Below are positions 19,499 through 27,393 of a stretch of 64,000 nucleotides of DNA, one piece after another (within the stretch, counting starts at the first letter, position 1; the number at the start of each line of letters is the position of its first letter). The notes below the pieces were generated by a model. The model was given only the letters and a program-made list of their open reading frames with translations. It ran no database searches and was not told the origin of the DNA. This DNA is from Luteimonas padinae (lineage in GTDB: Bacteria > Pseudomonadota > Gammaproteobacteria > Xanthomonadales > Xanthomonadaceae), in NCBI RefSeq assembly GCF_014652935.1, contig NZ_BMZT01000001.1, forward strand, positions 248,001 to 312,000, read 5' to 3'. Position numbers and translations under genes: made by a program.

Positions 19499-21565
19499 AT
19501 GAACTTCCGGATCGCCGACACCTTCACTGCCAGCCTCGCCCGCCTCAGCGGCGACGAACAGAAGGTCGCCAAGACCACCGCCTTCGACCTGCAGATGGAT
19601 CCTGCCGGCAACGGCTTGAGTTTCCACAAGCTCGACCGTGCCAGGGACCCGAACTTCTGGTCGGTGCGCGTCAGCCGCGACATCCGACTGATCGTTCACA
19701 GGACTGCCGGCAGCCTGCTGCTGTGCTATGTCGACCACCACGACAAGGCCTACCAGTGGGCCGAGCGCCGGAAGCTGGAAACCCACCCGACCACCGGCGC
19801 GGCGCAGCTGGTGGAAATCCGGGAGCGGGTGCAGGAGATCGCCATTCCCCAGTACGTGCAGGCGGCCGCTCCGCTGCCGGCGGCGTTGTTCGGGGCGTAC
19901 GACGAGGGACAGCTGCTGGCCTACGGCGTGCCGCCGGAATGGCTGGCCGACGTGCGGACAGCCGATGAAGATCGCCTGCTTGACCTGGTTGACCACCTGC
20001 CGGCCGAGGCCGCCGAGGCGCTGCTTGAACTGGCGACCGGCGGCACACCGGTTGTGCCGCAGTCTGTCGGCACGAAGCAAGATCCCTTCCAGCATCCGGA
20101 TGCACAGCGCCGCTTCCGGGTCATGGCTGACGTGGATGAGCTGGCACGGGCGCTGGAGTTCCCATGGGACAAATGGACGGTGTTCCTGCACCCATCGCAG
20201 CGTCAGATGGTGGAGCGCGACTATAGCGGTCCTGCCCGCGTCTCCGGGTCTGCCGGGACCGGCAAGACCGTGGTAGCGCTGCATCGGGCTGTGCAACTGG
20301 CCGCCCGGGATGAAGATGCGCGAGTCCTTCTCACCACGTTTTCGGACCCGCTTGCCGCCGTGCTGAGGACGCAGCTGTTCCGCCTGGTCTGGAACACGCC
20401 GAGGCTTGCCGAGCGTGTCGATGTCCGGGCAATGGATGCGATCGGTATCAAGCTGTACTCGGCGGAATTTGGCAAGCCAGTATTCGCAAGTCAGGATGAA
20501 GTGTCCGGGCTCCTGACGTCCGCGGCCAACGGAGTGGATGGCCTGAAGGCAAGCCCGGCGTTCCTGCAGTCGGAATGGAACGACATCGTGGATACCTGGC
20601 AGGTTGGGAGCTGGGAGGAGTACCGCGATATCAAGCGGCTCGGTCGCAAGACCCGCTTGCCGGAAGCACAGCGCGCCCTGCTGTGGCAGGTGTTCGCCAG
20701 GGTCTGCCAGGACCTGGAGCAATCGGGCAAGATCACCAGGGCCGGGATGTTCAGCCAACTCGCGGAGGCCATGTCCAGACGCGAACATCCGGTCTTCGAT
20801 TACATCGTGGTGGATGAGGCACAGGACATTGGTGTCCAGCAGCTTCGTTTTCTGGCGGCGATGTCCGGCGGCAAGCCGAACGCGCTGTTCTTTGCCGGCG
20901 ACTTGGGGCAGCGCATCTTCCAGCAGCCGTTCTCTTGGAAGTCGTTGGGCGTGGACATACGGGGTCGATCCCGCACGCTGAATATCAACTACCGCACTTC
21001 GCACCAGATCCGCTCACAGGCCGATCGGCTGCTTGGGCCGGAGGTCTCCGACGTGGACGGCAACCTGGAGAGCCGGAAGGGGACCGTTTCCATTTTCAAT
21101 GGCCCTGTGCCGGTCATTGAAGCCTATTCCTCGCCCGAGAAGGAGATCGAGGCGGTTGGCGCATGGCTGCAGCAACGCAGCGGCGAGGGCGTCAATCCGC
21201 ATGAGATTGCGGTCTTCGTGCGTTCGGAGTTGGAGTTGTCTCGTGCACGAGCGGCTGTAGATGCGGCAGGGCTTCACGGACGAGTGCTTGGGAAGGAGAT
21301 GGCCACCGAGGAAGGATTCGTCAGCATCACGACGATGCATCTGGCCAAGGGCATGGAGTTCCGCGTGGTGGCGGTCATGGCCTGTGACGACGAGATCGTT
21401 CCTTCCCAGGCGCGGATCGGCTCGGCGGCGGACGAGGTTGAGCTGAGCGAGATCTATGAAACAGAGCGGCACTTGCTCTACGTGGCCTGCACGCGCGCCA
21501 GGGATCAGTTGCACGTGTCGGCCGTCTCGCCCGCGTCCGAGTTCCTGGAAGACTTAAACGGGTGA
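19499..21565 (+). CDS. RelE-like domain fused to a UvrD-type helicase
   Basis: The 688-residue protein starts with about 90 residues resembling RelE/ParE toxins or their mRNA-interferase fold (FHKLDRARDPNFWSVRVSRDIRLIVHR, LLLCYVDHHDKAYQWAERR). The remainder is a superfamily 1A helicase: SAGTGKTVVALHRA (about 250-263), VVDEAQD (about 437), GDLGQRIFQ, NYRTSHQIR, TMHLAKGMEFRVV and LLYVACTRARDQL. The ATG at 19499 lies 4 nt after the previous stop; the longer open frame from 19286 is out of context. It is the last gene of the operon: the IS3 element begins 34 nt later. RelE-UvrD fusions occur in many genomes and their function is not established. Confidence 0.85.
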   Translation: MNFRIADTFTASLARLSGDEQKVAKTTAFDLQMDPAGNGLSFHKLDRARDPNFWSVRVSRDIRLIVHRTAGSLLLCYVDHHDKAYQWAERRKLETHPTTGAAQLVEIRERVQEIAIPQYVQAAAPLPAALFGAYDEGQLLAYGVPPEWLADVRTADEDRLLDLVDHLPAEAAEALLELATGGTPVVPQSVGTKQDPFQHPDAQRRFRVMADVDELARALEFPWDKWTVFLHPSQRQMVERDYSGPARVSGSAGTGKTVVALHRAVQLAARDEDARVLLTTFSDPLAAVLRTQLFRLVWNTPRLAERVDVRAMDAIGIKLYSAEFGKPVFASQDEVSGLLTSAANGVDGLKASPAFLQSEWNDIVDTWQVGSWEEYRDIKRLGRKTRLPEAQRALLWQVFARVCQDLEQSGKITRAGMFSQLAEAMSRREHPVFDYIVVDEAQDIGVQQLRFLAAMSGGKPNALFFAGDLGQRIFQQPFSWKSLGVDIRGRSRTLNINYRTSHQIRSQADRLLGPEVSDVDGNLESRKGTVSIFNGPVPVIEAYSSPEKEIEAVGAWLQQRSGEGVNPHEIAVFVRSELELSRARAAVDAAGLHGRVLGKEMATEEGFVSITTMHLAKGMEFRVVAVMACDDEIVPSQARIGSAADEVELSEIYETERHLLYVACTRARDQLHVSAVSPASEFLEDLNG

Positions 21566-21634
21566 TGGACTGGCTTGACTTGCAATCTTGTGCTTGGGTA
21601 ATCCCCCCGCTTTTAGCGGTCGCCAGAAGTGGAG

Positions 21635-22462
21635 TTACGCGGCCATCGCAAGCTTCATGGCTGGCGTGATGCCGCCGAGCGCCATGTTGGGGCGCTCGTG
21701 GTTGTACGTCCGGAGCCAGCGCGTAGCCTTGTCCTGCACCTGCTCGATGGTGTCGAACAGGGTTCGGGCCAGCCAGGCGTAGCGGACGGTGCGGTTGTAG
21801 CGTTCGACGTAGGCGTTCTGCTGCGGCTTGCCCGGCTGGATGTGCTCGATCCGGATGCCGTGTCGCTCCGCCCAGGCCAGGAGCGCACCACTGATGTACT
21901 CGGGGCCGTTGTCGCAGCGGATCACGGCCGGCTTGCCACGCCACTCGATGATCTGCTCCAGCGACCGGATCACGCGTGCCGAAGGGAGCGACAGGTCAAC
22001 CTCGATGCCCAGCCCCTCGCGGTTGAAGTCATCAAGCACGTTGAACAACCGGAAGCTGCGACCATCGGCCAACTGGTCGTGCATGAAGTCCATCGACCAG
22101 ACCTGGTTGATCGTCTCCGGCACCGCCAGCGGCTCGGGCCTCTGGCGCACCAGCCGCTTCTTCGGCTTGATCCTCAGGTTCAACTCCAGCTCGCGGTAGA
22201 TCCGATAGATCCGCTTGTGGTTCCAGCCAAAGCCCTGCACGTTGCGCAGGTACAGGTAGCACAGACCAAAGCCCCAGTCGCGATGGGCCGCGGTCAACCG
22301 GACCAGCCAATCGGCGATCCGGGCGTTCTCCTCGCTGGCCTTGGCCCGGTAGCGGAAGTAGGTCTGGCTCACAGCGAAGGTCTGGCAGGCGTGCCGGATG
22401 CTCGTGCGCCCGTCTGCGACAGCTGATTGGGCCATCTCGCGCCGCTGAGATGGCCTCACCAT
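21635..22462 (-). CDS. IS3-family OrfB (DDE integrase domain)
   Basis: The 275-residue frame contains an HTH_21-like region ([21 protein letters not shown]) and an rve integrase core with catalytic Asp in WSMDFMHD, Asp in RCDNGPEY and Glu in [11 protein letters not shown], so the DDE triad is intact. It can start at the ATG at 22462, directly after the A7 run, or be made by -1 frameshift from OrfA. The end near the inverted repeat ([22 protein letters not shown]) is typical of the family. Nothing indicates that it is inactive. Confidence 0.92.
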   Translation of the reverse strand: MVRPSQRREMAQSAVADGRTSIRHACQTFAVSQTYFRYRAKASEENARIADWLVRLTAAHRDWGFGLCYLYLRNVQGFGWNHKRIYRIYRELELNLRIKPKKRLVRQRPEPLAVPETINQVWSMDFMHDQLADGRSFRLFNVLDDFNREGLGIEVDLSLPSARVIRSLEQIIEWRGKPAVIRCDNGPEYISGALLAWAERHGIRIEHIQPGKPQQNAYVERYNRTVRYAWLARTLFDTIEQVQDKATRWLRTYNHERPNMALGGITPAMKLAMAA

Positions 22463-22722
22463 TTTTTTGCGAGCGCTTCCTTCAGCAGGTCGGTACTGAG
22501 CTGGGCCTCGGCGTACATCTTCTTCAGACGCCGGTTCTCCTCCTCCAACTCCTTCATGCGCGCGACCATGGACACCTCCATGCCGCCGAACTTGCTGCGC
22601 CACTTGTAGAACGTCGCCGAGCTGATGCCGTGCTCGCGGCATAGCTCTGGCACGGGCGTGCCGGCCTCGGCCTGCTTGAGCACGGCGATGATCTGGCTGT
22701 CGGTGAAGCGGGACTTCTTCAT
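22456..22722 (-). CDS. IS3-family OrfA (helix-turn-helix, leucine zipper)
   Basis: The 88-residue product begins [21 protein letters not shown] with the helix-turn-helix [21 protein letters not shown], then a leucine-zipper-like helix ([20 protein letters not shown]). It ends at the run of seven A, where a -1 ribosomal frameshift would join it to OrfB to make the transposase. I start it at 22722 rather than at the upstream in-frame ATG because GAGGTTCC precedes it and the family starts with MKKSRF. Confidence 0.9.
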   Translation of the reverse strand: MKKSRFTDSQIIAVLKQAEAGTPVPELCREHGISSATFYKWRSKFGGMEVSMVARMKELEEENRRLKKMYAEAQLSTDLLKEALAKKW

Positions 22723-22789
22723 GGAACCTCCTCGGAAAAGGGTACGAGAAAACTCCACTTCTGGCGTCAGCTAACAGCCGGGGGGATTA

Positions 22790-23201
22790 CCCCATCCATG
22801 TCACCCCTCCAGGCGCGTACCAGTTCCCGGCGCTGTGCGTCCGGACAGGACGGCGGCAGGAGACCTTGGAGCAGGATCCAAGGTGAGAGGCGTGGGTGGA
22901 TGCGCTATCTCGGCCGTTTTCGACCTGACTTCAGCGTGTACCGCTGGCGAGACTGGGGCGAATGGGATTGGCGGGGTAGGGATAGGCATTGCGGCGTCTA
23001 CTGATGGGCCGCCTATAGAAAATGCCATGTATGAAAAAGTTTCTAGCGGACAATGAGCTCGATCTCTTTCAGCTCATTGTGGTCAGGGGCGAGCCGGAGA
23101 ATGGCGTCATTGCTGGTGCGGCACGTCCGAAGAGCTCGATCTGTGTGATAAAACCTATGCTAGTATGCGAATAAAGCAGAGGTAACGTCACATCCCTATC
23201 T
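22790..23201. other. Gene-free 412-bp spacer between the IS and abiEi
   Basis: I see no convincing gene here; short frames lack ribosome binding sites and homology. Composition falls toward AT from 22990 onward, as expected for a promoter region. The only structures are the 9-bp inverted repeat at 23051-23079 and -10-like TATGCT/TAGTAT sequences at 23156-23166. It may be debris of the island disrupted by the IS. Confidence 0.5.
23051..23079. promoter_or_regulatory. Perfect 9-bp inverted repeat upstream of abiEi
   Basis: CAATGAGCT (23051-23059) and AGCTCATTG (23071-23079) flank an 11-nt loop. The right part of the motif, GAGCTCGATCT, recurs at 23132. AbiEi-type antitoxins repress their own operon through inverted repeats, so this is a candidate operator, although it lies about 120 bp before the gene. 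Confidence 0.4.
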
Positions 23202-23816
23202 ATGGCCACGGCTCAGCGCGAAAAGGCACTCGATCTGCTTGGCAGCCATTCCATGCTGCGGGCAAGGGACTTTGCCGCCCATGGGATCTCCCCCGAGACG
23301 CTGTCGCGCCTTGTCCGGGATGGCGTCGTGGTGCGGCCGGCGCGGGGGCTTTACCAACTCGCCGATGGTCCCAGTGATGCCCGCCATGCTCTGGCTGAAG
23401 CCGCGACGCTGGTCCCCAAGGGCGTGATCTGCCTGATATCGGCACTGCAATTCCACGGGCTGACACTGCAGATGCCGTCAACCGTATGGATGGCGATCGA
23501 ACGCACGGCGTGGCGCCCACGCATCGACCATCCCCCCATCCGGTTCGTGCGCTTCACCCCCGTGGCCCTCAGTGAAGGCGTTGAGCGCCATCGCATCGAA
23601 GGCATCGAGGTCCCGATCACCGATCCGTCACGGACCATCGTCGACTGCTTCCGTTACCGGGCCAAGATCGGGATCGACGTCGCGCTGGAAGGGCTGCGCG
23701 AGGGGCTACGGCAGCGCAAGGCAACGAGCGACCAACTGTGGCGCCATGCCACGAAGGCGAGAATCTGGTCGACCATGAAACCCTATGTCGAGGCGACGGT
23801 GGCCGATGGCGCGTGA
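23202..23816 (+). CDS. AbiEi-family antitoxin/transcriptional regulator
   Basis: The 204-residue protein has the N-terminal winged helix of AbiEi antitoxins (MLRARDFAAHGISPETLSRLVRDGVVVRPARGLYQL) followed by the AbiEi C-terminal domain (ISALQFHGLTLQMPSTVWMAI, ITDPSRTIVDCFRYRAKIG, EGLREGLRQRKA). Such proteins neutralise the partner toxin and repress the operon. The toxin gene overlaps its end by 11 nt. No strong ribosome binding site is visible close to the ATG; GAGG at 23179 is too far away. Confidence 0.88.
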   Translation: MATAQREKALDLLGSHSMLRARDFAAHGISPETLSRLVRDGVVVRPARGLYQLADGPSDARHALAEAATLVPKGVICLISALQFHGLTLQMPSTVWMAIERTAWRPRIDHPPIRFVRFTPVALSEGVERHRIEGIEVPITDPSRTIVDCFRYRAKIGIDVALEGLREGLRQRKATSDQLWRHATKARIWSTMKPYVEATVADGA

Positions 23817-24723
23817 GCCCCTGAAGAACATCGGAGCCTCCGTGCGCGCCAGGCTGCTGCAACGCTCCCGCGACGAGCGTACGGATTTCCAGATCCTTCT
23901 GACGCGCTATGCGCTGGAAAGGCTGCTGTACCGGCTGAGCCTGTCGGAGCATCGGAATCGGTTCATCCTCAAGGGGGCGATGCTGTTCGTGACATGGGTG
24001 GAGGCGCCGTTCCGACCGACGCGCGACCTGGACCTGCTTGGCTACGGCGAGAACACGCCCGAGGCGATCGGCGACGCATTCCGCGCGATCTTGGCCCTGG
24101 CGGTCGATGACGATGGCGTGGTGTTCGATCTCCATGGACTTGAAGCTGCGTCGATCCGCGAGGGCATCGAGTACGGCGGAGTGCGGGTGCGCACTCGGGC
24201 CACGATTGGCGGTGCACGTGTTCCGATCCAGGTGGACGTGGGTTTTGGCGATGCAATCACCCCGGGCCCGGTCGAGATCGACTACCCGGTGCTGCTTGAT
24301 GCGCCCGCCCCACATCTGAGGGCGTACCCGGTCGAGACCGTGGTCGCTGAGAAGCTCCACGCCGTTGTCACCCTTGGCATCGCCAACAGCCGCTTGAAGG
24401 ACTACTACGATCTGTGGCTGATCGCTGAGACGTTCGAGCTGGAAAGGGCACCGCTGGCCAAGGCCGTTCGCCAGACCTTCGACCGGCGTGAAACAGCGCT
24501 TCCCGATGGGGAGCTGACCGGGCTCAGCCAGGCTTATGTGGAATCCTGGGGCGGGCAGTGGCAGGCGTTCCTGACGCGTGAGCGCATGGCGGCCGCGCCT
24601 GGGCAACTGGCGGAGGTGGTCGCTGACCTTGCGCGATTCCTGCTGCCTCTGATCGAGGATGATGATGGGAGCTGGTGCTGGAAGCCTCGCGAGGGGTGGA
24701 TCCAGGGCGCACCCCGACGTTGA
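23806..24723 (+). CDS. AbiEii-family nucleotidyltransferase toxin
   Basis: The 305-residue protein belongs to the AbiEii/MenT group of nucleotidyltransferases, which block growth by modifying tRNA or other targets. The signature KGAMLF...RPTRDLDLLGYG (about 45-75) contains the two metal-binding Asp residues, and the second conserved block ETVVAEKLHAVVTLGIANSRLKDYYDLW is present. The ATG at 23806 overlaps abiEi and gives the expected start MAREPLKNIGASVRARL. Abortive infection by AbiE pairs is known from lactococcal plasmids; here the pair sits in a tRNA island beside a restriction-type operon. Confidence 0.9.
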   Translation: MAREPLKNIGASVRARLLQRSRDERTDFQILLTRYALERLLYRLSLSEHRNRFILKGAMLFVTWVEAPFRPTRDLDLLGYGENTPEAIGDAFRAILALAVDDDGVVFDLHGLEAASIREGIEYGGVRVRTRATIGGARVPIQVDVGFGDAITPGPVEIDYPVLLDAPAPHLRAYPVETVVAEKLHAVVTLGIANSRLKDYYDLWLIAETFELERAPLAKAVRQTFDRRETALPDGELTGLSQAYVESWGGQWQAFLTRERMAAAPGQLAEVVADLARFLLPLIEDDDGSWCWKPREGWIQGAPRR

Positions 24724-24757
24724 CCTGGGGGCAATGGCCGCAATGGAGGGCAGGGGG

Positions 24758-24928
24758 ATGGAGTACGATCCGCTGGAGAGATTGGTCCACGGCGATGCCG
24801 ATGGCGATCAGGCTTGGGAAGAGCTGAAAATTCTGCTGGGCAGCCGAATCGGCAAGGCTCTGGCTGGACAAGTGTCCGGCAAGTCCATCGAGGAGGTCCT
24901 CGCTGACGAGTTGGCCGAGGGGCATTGA
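24758..24928 (+). CDS. Small acidic protein of unknown function downstream of abiEii
   Basis: The 56-residue product (MEYDPLERLVHGDADGDQAW...) is rich in Glu, Asp and Leu and predicted helical. It starts 34 nt after abiEii with a good GGAGGG ribosome binding site (24744-24749); a second ATG at 24734 is possible. I do not recognise it. Its size and place suggest an extra regulatory or antitoxin-like member of the AbiE operon, but this rests on context alone. Confidence 0.45.
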   Translation: MEYDPLERLVHGDADGDQAWEELKILLGSRIGKALAGQVSGKSIEEVLADELAEGH

Positions 24929-25021
24929 ACTCGAGCTTTGGATCGAATGTCGCGACCCCCAAGCAGCGGTTGTTGGCGAGTGCCGTGCCACACACTTGGA
25001 GGTCTCGTTTTTACCGGGCCC

Positions 25022-25040
25022 CGTGCCCACTCTGTGCCAA
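25022..25040 (+). repeat. GTGCC repeats just inside attR
   Basis: CGTGCCCA at 25022 and TGTGCCAA at 25033 are 11 bp apart, the same motif and phase as the array next to attL. A further imperfect direct repeat lies beside each array: GCACTTGGTGGTCTCT at 6503 and ACACTTGGAGGTCTCG at 24992. The segment 24929-25178 otherwise holds no gene. Confidence 0.45.
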
Positions 25041-25178
25041 TGGGCCTCCGGGCCGGGACTAACCGGTAGAGAACGGGCTGCGAAGTGCGTGCGCCAAACC
25101 CTTGACCTGGAAAGGTTTTGCCGTTTAATCTCGGCTGGAACCACCCGGAACCGGTAGACGCCGACTCCCAAGCACCGA

Positions 25179-25250
25179 CTACGAACTTGGGGGTCGGAGG
25201 TTCGAATCCTTCCGGGCGCGCCATAGAAAAAGCACAAGGGTCAACGGCTT
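25179..25250 (+). repeat. attR: right copy of the 72-bp repeat with a truncated tRNA-Arg
   Basis: It is identical to 6316-6387. It begins at the anticodon loop, so only the 3-prime half of tRNA-Arg is present and no functional tRNA can form. A matching terminator hairpin follows at 25236-25269. Confidence 0.9.
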
Positions 25251-25514
25251 CGCGCCTGTTGGCCCTTTTGCGTTCCGGGGCGCGCGCAGCGCGCGTGCCA
25301 GATCCGTGCCATGTCCCGCAACTGTTGGCCGTTCTGCTTCTTCCTGAGCCTGCGCTGACGGGCCCACGGTTCCGGAGAAAATTGTGATCGCTCGCACGAT
25401 GCGTGCGTGCCGGCCCCCGGTAGCATCCGGCGTTCCGCTGGCCTTGCGCCGCCGGAACCATTTCATTCCGCGACGTCGGGCAGGGGCGCCGTCGCCAATG
25501 CCGGAGCCTCCACG
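25251..25514. other. Gene-free segment beyond attR with another phased GTGCCA pair
   Basis: It starts with the second arm of the terminator. CGTGCCA occurs at 25294 and 25305, again 11 bp apart. This resembles the inner end of the island although it lies outside attR, as if a remnant of an earlier related insertion remained. No reading frame is convincing before 25515. Confidence 0.45.
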
Positions 25515-27179
25515 ATGCGATTATGTCCCTCCACTGATCCCGGCCCGCGCGTGCTTCCCCGCGTCGGCGCCTACGCTTCACAGCCTTCGCGCGGGCCTCT
25601 TCCAAAGCGCAGCCTTCTGGCCACGGCCACCTTCCTGCTCGCAACCGCCTCCGCCCCCGGGCTCGCCGCCGAATGGTTCGTCTCCACGGCCGGCAACGAC
25701 AGCACCGGTACCGGTTCCCAGAGCAAGCCCTTCCGCACCATCAAGCGCGCGCTGTCGAGCAGTGTGTCCTCGGCCGGCGACACGGTCACCGTGCGCGGTC
25801 CCGCGGGCAATGCCACCTACAACGAATGCGAGGTGCGCCTGCGCCACCGCCTCGTGTTGCGCGCTGCACCGGGTGAGCGCCCCCGCATCCACTGCAGCGA
25901 CCTGACCGGCGGCAACGTCGCGGTGCGCATCGATCCCAATGGTTCCGGCAGCCGCGTCAGCGGCTTCGAGATCACCGGCGGCTACTACGGCGTCATGCTG
26001 CAGACCAACTGGTACCAGGGCGGACCATCGAGCGACCACGGCGCGCGCAACGTGGTGCTGGAGGACCTGCTGATCCACCACACCGGCCGCGACGGCATCA
26101 AGATCACGCCGAAGTCGGACAACGCCACCATCCGCGGGGTCGAGATCCACACCACCGGCACCGGCTACCCCCCCGGCACGCCGGCCGAGAACAAGAACGC
26201 CGACGGCATCGACAACGTCAATGGTTCGGGCATGGTGGTCGAGGACAGCTACATCCACGACACCGCCACCACCGGCCTCTATTTCAAGGGTGGCGCCGCC
26301 GATGTCGTCATCCAGCGCAACTACATCGAAAACACCGGCGATGCGGGCATCCTGGTCGGGTTCGACACCAGCCCGGAGTTCTTCGACCTGCAGCTCAACC
26401 CCGGCTACTACGAAGCGATCCGCGGCACCGTGCGCAACAACGTGGTGCGCAACACCGGTTATTCGGGCATCGGCATGTACGCGTCGCGCGATTCGGTGGT
26501 CGCCAACAACACCATCATCGACACTGCCCGCCTGGGCCACGCCCCGCTGTACTTCGGCGTGACGTTCCAGGACTGGGATCCGGACGCGGGCCGCCCGGCC
26601 AACGTCAATCCGATGCTGCGCAACAACCTGGTCATCCAGGACGGCGGACGCTGCATCGACATCCGCTATTCCAGCGAGCTGGGCGGACTGTCGGGCCTGA
26701 GCGGCTCGCCTGGCAGCGACTACAACGGCTTCCAGGCGGGCTGCCGCTTCCGCGACGGGCGCCCCGGCAGCAATCTCGCCAACGGCACGCTGGCGCAGTG
26801 GCGAGCGGCCACGAACTCGGACAGCCACAGCATCGCCGGGAACTTCGCGGTCGACGCCACCGGCCACCTGCCCGCGGGCAGTCCGGCGATCAATCGCGGC
26901 ATCGCACTGGCCCAGGTGAGCGACGACATCGACGGCGAGGTGCGTGGTGCGGCGTACGACATCGGCGCCGACGAGTTCGCCTCCGGTTCGGGCGATCCGC
27001 CGCCTCCGCCTCCGCCTCCGCCCCCGCCTCCGCCGCCGCCGCCGCCGTCACCGGGGCCCCGGCCGCCCAAGGAGGTTCAGATCCCCGTCGCCCCCGTTCC
27101 CGGGCGGCCGCCGCCGAGGCTCAAGGACGTCACGCCGAGGCCGCCGTCGCGCCCGCCGGGAATGCGCGGCCGACGCTGA
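25515..27179 (+). CDS. Secreted right-handed beta-helix protein with polyproline tail
   Basis: The 554-residue protein has an N-terminal signal sequence (KRSLLATATFLLATASAPGLAA, cleavage near residue 52). It then has about 420 residues of parallel beta-helix repeats of the pectate lyase/NosD type (VRNNVVRNTGYSGIGMYASRDSVVANNTIID, NADGIDNVNGSGMVVEDSYIHD), and ends with a run of 17 or more prolines (about 495-512) and a basic Pro-rich tail. Such helices bind or cleave acidic polysaccharides, so it may trim or hold the polymer made by the following genes. It is a close paralog of the beta-helix half of the protein at 34538. The terminator at 27204 separates it from the next operon. I use the ATG at 25515; the longer frame from 25407 lacks support. 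Confidence 0.85.
   Translation: MRLCPSTDPGPRVLPRVGAYASQPSRGPLPKRSLLATATFLLATASAPGLAAEWFVSTAGNDSTGTGSQSKPFRTIKRALSSSVSSAGDTVTVRGPAGNATYNECEVRLRHRLVLRAAPGERPRIHCSDLTGGNVAVRIDPNGSGSRVSGFEITGGYYGVMLQTNWYQGGPSSDHGARNVVLEDLLIHHTGRDGIKITPKSDNATIRGVEIHTTGTGYPPGTPAENKNADGIDNVNGSGMVVEDSYIHDTATTGLYFKGGAADVVIQRNYIENTGDAGILVGFDTSPEFFDLQLNPGYYEAIRGTVRNNVVRNTGYSGIGMYASRDSVVANNTIIDTARLGHAPLYFGVTFQDWDPDAGRPANVNPMLRNNLVIQDGGRCIDIRYSSELGGLSGLSGSPGSDYNGFQAGCRFRDGRPGSNLANGTLAQWRAATNSDSHSIAGNFAVDATGHLPAGSPAINRGIALAQVSDDIDGEVRGAAYDIGADEFASGSGDPPPPPPPPPPPPPPPPPSPGPRPPKEVQIPVAPVPGRPPPRLKDVTPRPPSRPPGMRGRR
26997..27047 (+). repeat. CCG/CCT microsatellite encoding polyproline
   Basis: About 17 consecutive proline codons of the CCN type form a simple trinucleotide array prone to slippage. 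Length changes in whole units would alter the linker but keep the frame. Confidence 0.8.
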
Positions 27180-27203
27180 GGCCGGCGCGCCTGCCTGCCA
27201 ACC

Positions 27204-27233
27204 AAGGGCCCCGGTGGAAACGCCGGGGCCCTT
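27204..27233 (+). terminator. Strong hairpin after the beta-helix gene
   Basis: AAGGGCCCCGG (27204-27214) and CCGGGGCCCTT (27223-27233) form a perfect 11-bp stem with an 8-nt loop, 24 nt after the stop codon. It lacks a long T tract but is the expected type in high-GC genomes. The remainder of the 214-bp gap (to 27393) shows no gene. Confidence 0.7.
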
Positions 27234-27393
27234 CCACATCCGCCGTCTGTCCGCTTTCGGCCGTGGTTCGAGTTTTCCGGAAGTACCGGGGCGGGATGCA
27301 CCTGCCCGCGCTGGCAGACGGGGGGATCGGGATGCGGACCAGGCTTGTTCAACGCGAGATGGCACGAGGTGGGGCGGTGGGAGTGCTGCGGTA

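Larger units (their letters stand above)
21599..22789 (-). mobile_element. IS3-family insertion sequence, 1191 bp
   Basis: Terminal inverted repeats begin TAATCCCCCCG on both sides (21599 and, reversed, 22789) and match again over CGCCAGAAGTGGAGTT. It encodes two overlapping frames on the minus strand (orfA, orfB) with an A7 slippery run (22462-22468) at the junction. I could not define a clean target duplication: the flanks read TTGGG and CCCCA. It sits 34 nt after the last helicase gene and interrupts nothing recognisable. Confidence 0.88.
6316..25250. mobile_element. Genomic island in tRNA-Arg carrying a predicted defence operon, an IS and AbiE
   Basis: The island is bounded by perfect 72-bp direct repeats. 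Cargo in order: a seven-gene restriction/helicase operon (6615-21565), an IS3-family element (21599-22789), the AbiEi-AbiEii pair and one small gene. Base composition is visibly less GC-rich than both flanks, especially in 12530-13240, 17870-19500 and 22900-23200. No integrase or excisionase gene is visible, so the element is either non-autonomous or decayed. Phased GTGCC-type repeats lie just inside both ends and may be recombinase arm sites. Confidence 0.85.

Noticed and set aside
21599-22789. IS element as carrier of the whole island
   Set aside because: It is a simple IS3 with its own ends inside the island; the island ends are the tRNA repeats instead.
24808-25644. Minus-strand frame containing MARPEGFEPPTPKFV as a gene
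   Set aside because: This peptide is the antisense reading of the tRNA-Arg duplicate, a common false protein in databases.
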